Shown: positions 1-7,798 of the stretch, in pieces
Layout of the letters: each line of letters opens with the position of its first letter
Position numbering within the stretch: position 1 is the stretch's first letter
Origin: an uncultured Prevotellaceae bacterium
GTDB lineage: Bacteria; Bacteroidota; Bacteroidia; Bacteroidales; Bacteroidaceae
Length of the DNA: 60,611 nucleotides
Reading direction: 5' to 3'
NCBI GenBank assembly: GCA_900314655.1
Contig: OMWC01000021.1
Location: 1 to 60,611, forward strand
The notes under the pieces: generated by a model
Database searches by the model: none
What the model was told of the DNA's origin: nothing
What the model saw: only the letters and a program-made list of their open reading frames with translations
Made by a program: the position numbers and the translations under genes

Positions 1-64
1 TTTTTCGTGAAGGAGTGGGATTATCAGCAAAGGGAAAGGGTGGATTTTCCTGCACCGCCATCCT

Positions 65-80
65 GAAAATCGCGATTTTC
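65..80. terminator. Palindromic hairpin after the first minus-strand gene
   Basis: A perfect 16-base palindrome, GAAAATCGCGATTTTC, lies 45 bases past the stop codon of the gene at 125-727, on the side where that transcript should end. It could act as an intrinsic terminator, but no clean T tract follows it on the minus strand, so this is an inference from position and symmetry. Confidence 0.35.
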
Positions 81-124
81 GTGGGAGCTGGAGCAAAAAA
101 CTTCCCACCCATTCCTTTGCTGGC

Positions 125-727
125 TCACTCCGGCTGGAGCGCGTCTGCCATCGCCTTCACAGCGGCCTTGAACTTCACATAGTCCTTTGCCGCTTCTTTT
201 ACTTTGTCGGGATGCAGGGAGAAGTATTCTGTGACGGATGCCTTGCCGTCGGCCCACATGGAATCGTCCATGAGATAGTCGCGGACAAGTTTCTCTGTGG
301 CTCCGTAGAACTCCTTCTCGTCAGCATTCTTGCTTTCCTTGATGGCTTTGTTCGTCTGCTGGATGAATGTCTTGTAGCACCCGTCGATGTACGCCTGCTT
401 CTCAGCGTCCGAGAGGGACTTGAAATCCTTCTTCTTCAGCGGCAGGAGGTAGAGCTCTTCGGGGAGCTTCATGTCGTCGCGCACTTCCTCGACAGCGTCC
501 TTTGTCGCCGCGAGCGCTTCTGCTGACGGCTTTGCCACCTTGTCGAGATGCTTTTCCGTGAACACGCCTTTGAGCGTGCTGGCGGACGACTGACGATAGT
601 TATGCGCGTCGAAGTAGATGGGATGGGAATCGCCGCTCGGAAGGACGAGGGGCGAAGCGAAGCTCGTGCCGCTTGAAAGTGCCGCGATGCACAGGGCAAG
701 GGCGGAAACTCTGGTTGTTTTTCGCAT
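125..727 (-). CDS. Secreted protein of unknown function
   Basis: The product has 200 residues. It begins with a clear signal peptide (MRKTTR, then a hydrophobic stretch ending SFA|SPL) and continues as a charged, mostly helical protein rich in Lys, Glu and Asp. I chose the start at 727 rather than the in-frame ATG at 742 because GGAGGT sits eight bases before it. That strong Shine-Dalgarno site is unusual in Bacteroidota and sets this gene apart from the rest of the window. No catalytic motif or known family is recognised. It is divergent from the gene at 897-1196 across an inverted-repeat spacer. The function is unknown; an extracytoplasmic location is likely. Confidence 0.7.
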   Translation of the reverse strand: MRKTTRVSALALCIAALSSGTSFASPLVLPSGDSHPIYFDAHNYRQSSASTLKGVFTEKHLDKVAKPSAEALAATKDAVEEVRDDMKLPEELYLLPLKKKDFKSLSDAEKQAYIDGCYKTFIQQTNKAIKESKNADEKEFYGATEKLVRDYLMDDSMWADGKASVTEYFSLHPDKVKEAAKDYVKFKAAVKAMADALQPE

Positions 728-777
728 ATATATGACCTCCAATCATGTTCGTTGCTGTGCGGCTTGCTGGCCGCGTT

Positions 778-847
778 GATATTCTAGCATTACGAAGAGC
801 TTGCTATGCAGAAACACTCTTCGCCCGGAAAAAGTTGCTAGAATATC
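778..847. repeat. Nested inverted repeat between divergent genes
   Basis: GATATTCTAGCA at 778-789 is perfectly matched by TGCTAGAATATC at 836-847. Inside it, CGAAGAG at 792-798 pairs with CTCTTCG at 817-823. The two nested stems sit between two divergent secreted-protein genes. They could be an operator, a hairpin in a leader RNA, or an element end. Confidence 0.6.
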
Positions 848-896
848 CGATGAAGAAATCACTTAGCTTTGTATCAATGGAAAGGATGCGTTATAT

Positions 897-1196
897 ATGT
901 TTTCAGCAGACAAAATCAAAATTTCGGCTATGATGGCTGTAATGGCAGGCACAGCGTTCTTCACTCCTTTGACGACACACGCCGCAACGAGTGAATCATT
1001 GGACTTTGAGTCATACGCTGTTTATGAAGATGCGACAGTTCAGGCAAAGCAGGAGGTCCTTCCTGTGAGCCTTGATTTTGAAAGTTATGCAGAATACGAA
1101 GATGATGCTCATCAGGCGATTGGGCATGAAAAACATCCTCTCACGTCTGTGCTGGACTTCGATGGATATGCTGATTATGAGGATGCAACAAAATAA
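897..1196 (+). CDS. Small secreted protein with three LDFxxYAxYEDA repeats
   Basis: The 99-residue product has an N-terminal signal peptide (MFSADKIKISAMMAVMAG..., predicted cleavage after THA) and a mature part made almost entirely of three copies of an acidic repeat, LDF(E/D)xYAxYEDA, at about residues 38-48, 60-70 and 86-96. A GGAAAGGA stretch about eight bases upstream supports the start. The short acidic Tyr-rich repeats suggest a secreted binding or structural peptide, but no family is recognised. Like its neighbour at 125-727 it uses a Shine-Dalgarno-type start and lacks a TAnnTTTG promoter. Confidence 0.6.
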   Translation: MFSADKIKISAMMAVMAGTAFFTPLTTHAATSESLDFESYAVYEDATVQAKQEVLPVSLDFESYAEYEDDAHQAIGHEKHPLTSVLDFDGYADYEDATK

Positions 1197-1291
1197 CGCC
1201 AAACCGCGATGATTTGGCGAATTGCTTCCCAAAACGACAAAGGCAAATGAATTGGCGGAATTTGTAAAAACGAATAAAAATATGCCTGCTT

Positions 1292-1379
1292 TGTCGCAAA
1301 AAATGTCAGCATGTCGCAACAACTAATGTCAAAACAGGTGCTTCGGGAGTCCACCCTACAAGAGGAAACACTATCTTTG
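1292..1379 (+). promoter_or_regulatory. TGTCGCA-type promoter, copy A
   Basis: TTGTCGCAAA (1291-1300) is followed 20 bases later by ATGTCGCAACAAC (1311 on) and, 60 bases after that, by the Bacteroidota minus-7 word TATCTTTG at 1372-1379. The expected first inverted box near 1262 is degenerate in this copy. The arrangement matches copies at 1864, 7020, 12020 and 12715. It drives the PepSY-like gene at 1420. Confidence 0.7.
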
Positions 1380-1419
1380 CACCAGAAAAACAAGTAACAA
1401 CAATTAAAAATTTACAATT

Positions 1420-1857
1420 ATGTTTTTAGCTATACTTTTCGGATTCTTCGCAATCATCATCATCCAGTCATCAGCAATGGCAGGCAACGCCAAGGCCATC
1501 CGCTTCAATCAGCTCCTGGTAAGCGCACAAACGGTGGTCAACTCTCACTTTGACCAGAAGTTAATCTCCCTGACCATGTCCGACGGGTTCATGTTTAAGG
1601 ATTACGACGTCTATTTCAGCGACGGTGACAAAATCGTATTCAATTCCAACGGGCAGTGGACCGGCGTAGAGTGTTTCTCTTCCAGAGTTCCTTCCTTCTT
1701 CATCCCCAAGGACATCAACACTTATATTGAACAGCATTATCCAAAGAATGTCATCCAGAAAATAGAGAAAGACCACGGGCGCACCGACGTGAAACTTGCC
1801 AACGGCACCGGGATTTCCTTCAACGGTCGTTTCCAGGTCATCGACATCGACGATTAA
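1420..1857 (+). CDS. PepSY-like (DUF2874-type) secreted protein
   Basis: The 145-residue product has an N-terminal hydrophobic segment (residues 2-20, MFLAILFGFFAIIII) that can act as signal peptide or anchor. The mature part has the pattern of PepSY-like (PF11396) repeats: a Trp and Cys segment (WTGVECF), a proline-led turn (VPSFFIPKDI), a helix (YIEQHYP) and a beta strand ending VKLANGTGISFNGRFQVI. Such proteins are extracytoplasmic and often act as inhibitors or binding modules; the partner is unknown here. It has its own promoter of the TGTCGCA type about 40 bases upstream and stands alone. The family is assigned from pattern memory only. Confidence 0.75.
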   Translation: MFLAILFGFFAIIIIQSSAMAGNAKAIRFNQLLVSAQTVVNSHFDQKLISLTMSDGFMFKDYDVYFSDGDKIVFNSNGQWTGVECFSSRVPSFFIPKDINTYIEQHYPKNVIQKIEKDHGRTDVKLANGTGISFNGRFQVIDIDD

Positions 1858-1863
1858 GCCTAA

Positions 1864-1981
1864 TGCGACAAATTTGAGAGGCATTTCCCCCGATTTGTCG
1901 CAAATATCTCGGGTTGTCGCAACAAAACAGGCAAGTAATCGACCCAATAGTTTCCTCCTTCCCGAAAAACTCCTACCTTTG
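1864..1981 (+). promoter_or_regulatory. TGTCGCA-type promoter, copy B
   Basis: TGCGACAAAT (1864-1873) and TTTGTCGCA (1894-1902) form a 9-base inverted repeat, a third direct box TGTCGCAACAA starts at 1915, and the minus-7 word TACCTTTG lies at 1974-1981. The first box starts exactly 109 bases before the minus-7 word, as in copies C and D. No protein follows; transcription would run into a terminator about 85 bases on. Confidence 0.75.
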
Positions 1982-1987
1982 CATCAG

Positions 1988-2070
1988 TTACATAATTTTA
2001 GCTTTTTACCCTTCTTTACCTGAAATCAAGATCGCCGGGTCGCCCTCAATAATGGGGGCGATTCTTTTTT
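1988..2070 (+). ncRNA. Putative short noncoding RNA from promoter B
   Basis: A transcript starting just after the minus-7 word at 1974-1981 would be about 80 nt and end in a hairpin plus T tract at 2040-2070. No start codon followed by a usable frame is seen. Two segments, ATCGCC near 2031 and TCGCCC at 2040, compete for the same 3' partner GGGCGA, so alternative folds are possible. The existence of the RNA is inferred from promoter and terminator alone. Confidence 0.4.
2040..2070 (+). terminator. Intrinsic terminator of the short RNA
   Basis: TCGCCC (2040-2045) pairs with GGGCGA (2056-2061) across a short loop, and TTCTTTTTT follows. The T tract is only on the plus strand, so it fits the short RNA rather than the minus-strand protease gene that ends at 2069. 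Confidence 0.65.
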
Positions 2071-2989
2071 ATTCTAGGTATGGCTCAAAGCATATTCTCC
2101 TCCTTTTCGCATCGATGATGACGGCCCCATAGCGCAAAAGTGCGGCTCCAAGTTTGCTTTCGCTGGTTTCTTCGGCATGTGCATCGGCATCATGCACTTT
2201 CGTCTTCAAGGCTTCCAGCTCACCCAGATGCAAGTTAATGCGCCCCACGGAGTCCTTCGCTTGCAGGGCCGTTCCCTGATTTCCTGTATAAGTGGTTTCC
2301 TTGAGTTGTTCACGGAATGGTGCTCCATGCTTGGAGTTCATCAATCGCTCGAAATCCTCCATGCGCAATTCAAGCATCTCGTTGAATCCCGTGTCGAAGA
2401 GTACATTCTTCACTTTGAACCTGCGGTTCATCCTCACTTTCACCTTCGGCAGCCGGTCTGTCTTGTCGCGCTTGTATCTGGTCTTCTTGCGTTTCTCATG
2501 ATTGAAAAAACGTTTGTCGGTAGTCACTATCAGGTGACGCTGCCTGACATCAATCTTCACGACCACCCCCATATACTCCAGATAGTCCATGCCCAGGATA
2601 CCATCAAACAAACCGTGCAACAGTTCGTTATAAGGCATGAAATAGAAATTCTTCCTACCCTCAAACTTGCCCAGCCGGAAATAGGCCTGTGTATAGCCAG
2701 TCTGTGACTTTGCCCCGTCAGCATCTTCCACCTCCACGCTGTCTCCTGCCATCTCGTAGATATCACCCGTGCCCATCATTATCAGGCTTGCCGAAGAACC
2801 GGTGTCCAGGAGGAAGCGCCTAGGCTTACCGTTAATCTCGGCCTTCACCACGGGCATATTGTATTCGAATGTCAGCGGAATCGTGTCGGTCAGGGTTTTT
2901 GAGTTGAGAGTTGAGAGTGGAGAACTGAGAGTTATGATTACCAAGCAAGCCCGTAGCAGGCTCAGAAATCTGCCTCCAAAAGTAATCAT
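2069..2989 (-). CDS. Retropepsin-like aspartic protease
   Basis: The 306-residue product has an N-terminal hydrophobic segment and two aspartic-protease signatures: FLLDTGSSAS near residues 59-68 and VLFDTGF near residues 200-206. This is a tandem-domain pepsin-retropepsin arrangement in one chain. The region after the first motif (GILGMDYL) resembles the conserved ILGxDxL strand of bacterial retropepsin-like proteins. A very basic linker (HEKRKKTRYKRDK) separates the halves. The protein is probably exported; its substrate is unknown. The start is uncertain: residues ~20-32 are encoded by TCAACTC-type repeat DNA, so the upstream coding end may have been reshaped. No TAnnTTTG promoter is visible close by. 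Confidence 0.75.
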   Translation of the reverse strand: MITFGGRFLSLLRACLVIITLSSPLSTLNSKTLTDTIPLTFEYNMPVVKAEINGKPRRFLLDTGSSASLIMMGTGDIYEMAGDSVEVEDADGAKSQTGYTQAYFRLGKFEGRKNFYFMPYNELLHGLFDGILGMDYLEYMGVVVKIDVRQRHLIVTTDKRFFNHEKRKKTRYKRDKTDRLPKVKVRMNRRFKVKNVLFDTGFNEMLELRMEDFERLMNSKHGAPFREQLKETTYTGNQGTALQAKDSVGRINLHLGELEALKTKVHDADAHAEETSESKLGAALLRYGAVIIDAKRRRICFEPYLE

Positions 2990-3043
2990 AACCCTAAACT
3001 CTCAACTCTAAACTCTCAACTCTCAACTCTAAACTCTCAACTA
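2895..3043. repeat. TCAACTC-type degenerate repeats in inverted orientation
   Basis: Degenerate copies of the heptamer words CTCAACT and CTAAACT fill 2994-3043, and their reverse complement (GAGTTGAGAG words) occupies about 2898-2935 inside the start of the protease gene. The two blocks flank about 60 bases and could fold together. Similar word repeats sit at 15980-16003 and 38121-38144. Confidence 0.7.
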
Positions 3044-3565
3044 TTTCTTCAGGAAAGTGCTGCGCATGGGCGTGAAGGTGTCGATGAGCACACCGTCCTC
3101 GATGCACTTGCAGCCGTGCTCCACGTTGGGAACCTTCATCAGCACGTCGCCGGCACGCACAATCTTGGTCTCTCCGTTGATGGTGAACTCAAAGGCGCCG
3201 CTCTCCACGTAGGTGATCTGGCAATGGGGATGACTGTGGAGCTTGCCTTCAGAACCCTTCTTGAACTTCACCTTCACCATCATCAGGTTGTCGTTGTAGC
3301 CCATCACCTTGCGATACACCTCGCCGGGATCGCCCGTGCGCTCCCACTCCTGGTCTTTGTCGAACACAAAGGGGTCGCTCTTGGTCGTAATGTCGCGGGT
3401 ATAGACCACCTGACCGTCGTCGGTCGTGGTAATCACGCCATGAGGAGCAGCGGTGAGTGTACTGTCATCAGCGGCGGGATTGTCGCATTTCTCTGACTTG
3501 TGGCACTTGCATCCTACGAACAAGAGCACAAGGGCAGCAACTAAAACTAAAAGAATCTTTTCCAT
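3041..3565 (-). CDS. Cupin-domain lipoprotein
   Basis: The 174-residue product starts with a lipoprotein signal (hydrophobic stretch ending LFVGC, with the lipidated Cys at about residue 19). The C-terminal half is a single cupin barrel: the first motif is LHSHPHCQITYVESG (about residues 116-130, with three His and a later Glu position) and the second is PNVEHGCKCIEDG. The His cluster predicts a bound divalent metal. Membrane-anchored cupins of this sort bind small ligands or act as dioxygenase-like enzymes; the substrate is unknown. The gene has its own minus-7 word at 3628-3635 and lies 51 bases ahead of the aspartic protease gene, so they may be co-transcribed. Confidence 0.8.
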   Translation of the reverse strand: MEKILLVLVAALVLLFVGCKCHKSEKCDNPAADDSTLTAAPHGVITTTDDGQVVYTRDITTKSDPFVFDKDQEWERTGDPGEVYRKVMGYNDNLMMVKVKFKKGSEGKLHSHPHCQITYVESGAFEFTINGETKIVRAGDVLMKVPNVEHGCKCIEDGVLIDTFTPMRSTFLKK

Positions 3566-3627
3566 ATGTTAATGATTTTTATTTGATTAATTATTGGTAG
3601 TTTATTCTCTTTCTTAACTTTCGACGG

Positions 3628-3635
3628 CAAAGATA
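3628..3635 (-). promoter_or_regulatory. Minus-7 promoter word for the cupin gene
   Basis: CAAAGATA on the plus strand reads TATCTTTG on the minus strand, matching the TAnnTTTG consensus, with a TTTTG stretch about 20 bases upstream as the minus-33 partner. It lies 63 bases before the cupin start codon. Confidence 0.65.
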
Positions 3636-3678
3636 AGAATTTTTTTACAAAATTGCAGCAAATTACAAAAAAAACATC

Positions 3679-3686
3679 TATATTTG
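3679..3686 (+). promoter_or_regulatory. Minus-7 promoter word for the GH43-PL10 gene
   Basis: TATATTTG matches TAnnTTTG. It sits 24 bases before the ATG at 3711, which decides against the upstream GTG that would lie inside the promoter. It is back to back with the cupin promoter. Confidence 0.65.
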
Positions 3687-3710
3687 TGCCGAACTACAAA
3701 ATCTACGACA

Positions 3711-6700
3711 ATGCAAACAAAATCTATCAGCAGAATCCTATGCCTTATTGCATTATGGAGCATGCCTATTTCGCTTCTGGCTCAACGGGCTACATTCACA
3801 AACCCCATCCTGGGAGGTGACTATCCCGACCCTACCGTCATGCGCGACGGCGACGACTATTACATGACGCACAGCGCCTTCGACTACGTGCCGGGACTCA
3901 CGGTTTTCCATAGCCGCGACCTCGTTCACTGGGAGCCCATCAGTTCGGCGCTCAACACCTTCCTGGGTTCCGTATGGGCACCTGACATTTGCAAATATAA
4001 GGACAAATATTATATTTATTTTACGGTGGCCTATCCCACTGATGCCGTGCGCGCAAAGGCCAACCGAGGCCTGAAGCCCAGCAGCCGCATGAACTTCGTG
4101 GTGACAGCCGACTCCCCCTATGGTCCCTGGAGCGAACCCGTAGATTTAGGCGTAGCCAATATCGACCCCTGCCATGTGGTGGGTGAAGACGGCCAGCGGT
4201 GGCTCTTCCTCAGCGCTGGCAAGAGGGCCAAGCTCACGCCAGACGGACTCCATGTGGTGCCGGGCACCGAAGAGGTGGTCTATCCGGGATGGAAATATCC
4301 TGAGGAATGGTTCACCGAGGGCATGTGCCTCGAAGGACCAAAACTCCGCAAAATAGGCGACTACTACTATTACCTGAATGCCGAGGGTGGCACGGCCGGT
4401 CCTCCCACCAGCCACATGGTGGTCGTGGCCCGTTCCAAGAGCATCAACGGCCCTTGGGAAGACAGTCCCTACAATCCGCTCATCCATACCTATGCCAACG
4501 GCAACCGCTGGTGGAACCGCGGCCACGGTTCGCTCATCGACACCCCCGACGGCCGATGGTATTGCGTCTATCATGCCTATGAGAACGGTTTTACGGACTT
4601 GGGCCGCCAGACGCTGCTGGAACCCTTGGAACTCACCAGCGACGGATGGTTCCGCCCGGTCATCAGAGACAGCGAGGGACTAAGCGCCGACCCCACGGGG
4701 CCGATAGAAGTCCCTATCCCTATTCCCCCAACAGGAGGAATCACCAAACCCGCTTCAGTACTCTCCCCCTTCGGGGGAGTTGGAGGGGGCTCCTGGAAGT
4801 TCTACCGTGCCTATGAACCCGAGCGCATCGAGCAGATTCCTGACGGCATCCGTGTTCTGGCCAAGGGCACGCTCCCGGGCAATTCCTCTCCGCTCATGTT
4901 CGTTGCCGGCGAACACCGCTATGAGATAGAAGCCGAGATTGAACTGAGTGATGCCGATACACGTGCCGGGCTCGTGCTCTATTACGACAGCGTGTTCCAC
5001 ATGGGAACAGCTTTCGACGGCCATCGCCGCTACCGTTACCGCAAGGGCGGCCAGAGCGGGGGCGACATGCACCCACAGGGCGACACCCGCAGAATGTGGC
5101 TCCGCCTCAGAAACGATAATCACGTGGTGACCGGTTCCTACAGCTACGACGGAAAACGATGGCAACGCGAAACCTGGGGAATGGACTGCTCAGGCTATAA
5201 TCATAACACGCTCTATCAGTTCCAGTCTGTCCTGCCCGGCATCTTCTGCTGCGGCAAAGGCTCTGCCACGTTCAAGAACTTCAAGTACCGCAACCTCGAC
5301 GTAGAGGAAGCCAAGGCCGCCATGCGCCGTGCCACGACGTTCATGATGGACAGCATCAGCTATCGCGGAGCCTTCGTATGGAACTATCTGCCCGACCGGA
5401 GCCGCCAGTGGGGAGAACTCGAGGCCCCCTACCGCACAATGGTGTGGATTCAGTCGCCCAGCACTCCTTCGGTGGGCCATCTCATGATTGATGCCTATCA
5501 TGCCACCGGCGACGAATACTACTACCAGCAGGCGCTGAAGATTGCCAAGGTGCTCATCTCCGTGCAGCATCCCGAAGGCGGATGGAACTACGTGGAAGAC
5601 CTCGCGGGCGAAGAGCAACTCAAGGAGTTCTACCGCACCATCGGCCGACAAGCATGGCGACTGGAGGAGTTCCAGCACTATTACGGCAACAGCACCTTCG
5701 ACGACGAAGCCACCTCCACCTGCGCCACCCTGATGCTGCGCGTCTATCTCGAAAAGAAAGATCCCGAGGTGCGCAAGGCGCTCGACAAGGTCATCTCCTT
5801 CATGCTCCAGAGCCAATACGCCAACGGTGGCTGGCCTCAGCGCTATCCCCTCATGTACGACCATCCTTTCCGGGGCAAGGAAGACTATTCTTCGTTCATC
5901 ACGCTCAACGACGACGTGATGCCCTCCAATATCGAATTCCTCATCCAATGCTACCAGGAACTGGGACGCAAGGATTTGCTCAAGCCTATCCACAAGGCAC
6001 TCAACCTCTCTGCCCGACTGCAGCAGCCGGCACCTCTGGCAGGATGGGGCGACCAGTATTTTGTGAAGACACTCAAGCCCGCCCATGCCCGCAGCTATGA
6101 GCCGCGTTCCATCAATACAAGCACCACCGTGCGCATGGTCAGGGCCATGATGGACTATTACCGTCTCACCGGCGAAAAGAAATACCTCAAGGGCATCCCC
6201 GCAGCCATCGACTTCCTGCGCACACAACGCCTGCCGGACGAAGAGGCTAAGCGCTACAGCTACTACCGTCCCGTCAACGAGGGATTCCAGGCTGCGCGTT
6301 TCCTTCTCCCCGAAGATGGCACACCCCTCTACGTGCACCGCAAGGGAAGCAATGTGGACAACGGTGAATACTACACAGACCAGGAAATCAGCGGCACCAT
6401 CGCCCACTACGGATCATGCGCCTTCATCAATCCCGATGCTCTCGAACGCGACTACCAGGCATTACTGAAGGCCAACGCGAAGGAAGTGACCGCTTCCTCG
6501 CCCCTACTCTATCCGAAGAAGAACATCGCCGTCCCCACCTATTATTATAAGGCGATGCCCGCATCAGGTGGAAACAATCGGCGCGGCGGCCTTTCCGTAG
6601 AGGATATCCTCCGTCAGCAACAACCCGGCGGGGGATGGCTCACGCCTTTGACACAGATATCCAACGTCTATAAGCCGATGCCTGCCAACCAGTCGCCATC

Positions 6701-6842
6701 CACCACCAAGGCACACGCCACCTCATTTGTGGGCGACGAGTACGACACCTCTCCCTATACGCCGGAGAAACCCGTACTGGGCTATAGCACGCGTTCATTC
6801 ATTCAGTACATGGCGCAGCTCATTCACTACGTAAAACCATAA
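3711..6842 (+). CDS. Secreted GH43 glycosidase - PL10 pectate lyase fusion
   Basis: The 1043-residue product has a signal peptide (cleavage after LLAQ, about residue 24). Residues ~28-330 are a five-bladed GH43 domain: YPDPTVMRDGDDYY carries the catalytic Asp, and CLEGPKL at about residues 206-212 carries the general-acid Glu. A beta-sandwich domain follows (about 360-530), then a PL10-type pectate lyase domain from about 540 to the end, recognised by NGGWPQRYPL and the later SSFITLNDDVM segment. GH43 enzymes remove arabinose or xylose side chains; PL10 cleaves polygalacturonate by beta-elimination, so one secreted protein could trim and cut pectin. Between domains 1 and 2 a short Gly-rich stretch is encoded by a CTCCCCC hairpin repeat (4761-4792). 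The gene stands alone with no susC/susD neighbour. Confidence 0.88.
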   Translation: MQTKSISRILCLIALWSMPISLLAQRATFTNPILGGDYPDPTVMRDGDDYYMTHSAFDYVPGLTVFHSRDLVHWEPISSALNTFLGSVWAPDICKYKDKYYIYFTVAYPTDAVRAKANRGLKPSSRMNFVVTADSPYGPWSEPVDLGVANIDPCHVVGEDGQRWLFLSAGKRAKLTPDGLHVVPGTEEVVYPGWKYPEEWFTEGMCLEGPKLRKIGDYYYYLNAEGGTAGPPTSHMVVVARSKSINGPWEDSPYNPLIHTYANGNRWWNRGHGSLIDTPDGRWYCVYHAYENGFTDLGRQTLLEPLELTSDGWFRPVIRDSEGLSADPTGPIEVPIPIPPTGGITKPASVLSPFGGVGGGSWKFYRAYEPERIEQIPDGIRVLAKGTLPGNSSPLMFVAGEHRYEIEAEIELSDADTRAGLVLYYDSVFHMGTAFDGHRRYRYRKGGQSGGDMHPQGDTRRMWLRLRNDNHVVTGSYSYDGKRWQRETWGMDCSGYNHNTLYQFQSVLPGIFCCGKGSATFKNFKYRNLDVEEAKAAMRRATTFMMDSISYRGAFVWNYLPDRSRQWGELEAPYRTMVWIQSPSTPSVGHLMIDAYHATGDEYYYQQALKIAKVLISVQHPEGGWNYVEDLAGEEQLKEFYRTIGRQAWRLEEFQHYYGNSTFDDEATSTCATLMLRVYLEKKDPEVRKALDKVISFMLQSQYANGGWPQRYPLMYDHPFRGKEDYSSFITLNDDVMPSNIEFLIQCYQELGRKDLLKPIHKALNLSARLQQPAPLAGWGDQYFVKTLKPAHARSYEPRSINTSTTVRMVRAMMDYYRLTGEKKYLKGIPAAIDFLRTQRLPDEEAKRYSYYRPVNEGFQAARFLLPEDGTPLYVHRKGSNVDNGEYYTDQEISGTIAHYGSCAFINPDALERDYQALLKANAKEVTASSPLLYPKKNIAVPTYYYKAMPASGGNNRRGGLSVEDILRQQQPGGGWLTPLTQISNVYKPMPANQSPSTTKAHATSFVGDEYDTSPYTPEKPVLGYSTRSFIQYMAQLIHYVKP

Positions 6843-6871
6843 TTTCATCAGAACTCATATCACAAACTGAC

Positions 6872-6905
6872 AAGAGGATGTGCCCTGCCACATCCTCTTA
6901 TTCGT
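6872..6905 (+). terminator. Terminator after the GH43-PL10 gene
   Basis: AAGAGGATGTG (6872-6882) and CACATCCTCTT (6889-6899) form a perfect 11-base stem with a six-base loop, 30 bases after the stop codon; the T tract is weak (ATTCGTT). The remaining space to the next gene holds only the copy C promoter. Confidence 0.7.
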
Positions 6906-7019
6906 TCATGAAAAACACCTATCAGAAGCGTTTTCTTCTTTATATATACCTTATTACATAATGGAAAAACGACAAAATTATCAAGAAATACAGCTTTTTG
7001 AATCAAAAATTATAGTTCT

Positions 7020-7137
7020 GGCGACAAATTTTAGGGGTGTTTCGGGAATCTGTCGCGATATGGGGGCTGTGTCGCAACAAAAGAAACAGAAACTAAGTGG
7101 AAAATGATTGAAGGGTGAAAAATACGGCTTATCTTTG
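7020..7137 (+). promoter_or_regulatory. TGTCGCA-type promoter, copy C
   Basis: GCGACAAAT (7021-7029) and TGTCGC (7051-7056) are inverted boxes with starts 30 bases apart. The direct box TGTCGCAACAA starts at 7070, and the minus-7 word TATCTTTG is at 7130-7137. The first box is 109 bases from the minus-7 word. The sequence just after the promoter, TGCAATGTCAAAAG, is shared with copy D. It drives the 69-residue peptide gene at 7217. Confidence 0.75.
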
Positions 7138-7216
7138 CAATGTCAAAAGACGAAAGTCAGACGACAAAGAGTGAGTTAAACAACAAATAATAATAACAAT
7201 TAAAAACATAGAAGTC

Positions 7217-7426
7217 ATGAAAAAGTCAGTTATAGGTTCAGTAATGGTAGCAGAGGTTGCTCTGATGGTAAGTGTAATGGCAATTAACGCCAACAGTAAC
7301 CAAACCCAAGGTCAGGTCCTGATGTCGCAGGCTAACCAGAAGCAGATAAGCGTCAGCGCTCAGCACGCAGACAAAGCAAAGCAAGCCCATGACGGGAAAA
7401 CCTATCAGATTCTGGTCAAAAGATAA
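7217..7426 (+). CDS. Small secreted peptide
   Basis: The 69-residue product starts MKKSVIGSVMVAEVALMVSVMAI, a signal peptide or single membrane segment, followed by a polar Gln/Asn/Lys-rich tail that ends QILVKR. The architecture recalls the short NVEALA-type secreted peptides of Bacteroidetes, but the defining motif is not present, so that is only a resemblance. The gene is headed by promoter copy C with an ~80-base leader. It is followed by a second tiny frame (7506) and then a hairpin shared with the 12164 unit. Function unknown. Confidence 0.6.
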   Translation: MKKSVIGSVMVAEVALMVSVMAINANSNQTQGQVLMSQANQKQISVSAQHADKAKQAHDGKTYQILVKR

Positions 7427-7505
7427 GCTCCGGCCGGAAGTTCATAAACGATCAAAAATAAGGAGAGTATCAACATCATATTTTAACACTTTAAATTTAA
7501 CAACT

Positions 7506-7610
7506 ATGAATAGCTTTTTGAAGAATATCACAGATAAGGTGTTTGTTAACTACGTGAACAACAACTTTATGACTCCCACAGGGTGTCTCCCACAGAAGCA
7601 ACAGCCGTAA
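7506..7610 (+). CDS. Possible 34-residue peptide
   Basis: A short frame, MNSFLKNITDKVFVNYVNNN plus a 14-residue tail, begins after an AT-rich leader (TTTAACAACT just before ATG) of the kind seen before other Bacteroidota genes here. It would be the second cistron of the copy C unit and ends 35 bases before the shared hairpin. There is no family match. The evidence is position and leader only. Confidence 0.35.
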   Translation: MNSFLKNITDKVFVNYVNNNFMTPTGCLPQKQQP

Positions 7611-7644
7611 GGCTACAGTATTTTCATCAGACTAAAAATTTCAC

Positions 7645-7686
7645 CGTGCCCGGAACCTGAATAAGGATTCGGGCACGAGTGGTTTT
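7645..7686 (+). terminator. Shared terminator hairpin of the small-peptide unit, copy 1
   Basis: CGTGCCCG (7645-7652) pairs with CGGGCACG (7670-7677), and GGTTTTT follows. The preceding words ATCAGACTAAA and the hairpin itself recur almost unchanged after the peptide gene at 12164 (12483-12530), which links the two units. Confidence 0.65.
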
Positions 7687-7742
7687 TCAGAGGTTTAACA
7701 CGCCTGAGGGCTATACTTTTTGGCAGTTTCAACGGAAATGTG

Positions 7743-7750
7743 TAACTTTG
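7743..7750 (+). promoter_or_regulatory. Minus-7 promoter word for the nuclease-helicase gene
   Basis: TAACTTTG matches TAnnTTTG and lies 49 bases before ATG 7799, ruling out the longer frame that would begin at 7679 upstream of transcription. Confidence 0.6.
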
Positions 7751-7798
7751 CGCTATCAATTGCATCTTTCAGATAAAAATCATAGACAACAGAACCGT

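Noticed and set aside
5190..6407. 405-residue open frame opposite the PL10 domain
   Set aside because: It is an antisense shadow of the pectate lyase coding region with no independent signals.
6880..7107. 75-residue frame before the copy C promoter
   Set aside because: It spans the terminator of the previous gene and the promoter boxes, with no promoter of its own.
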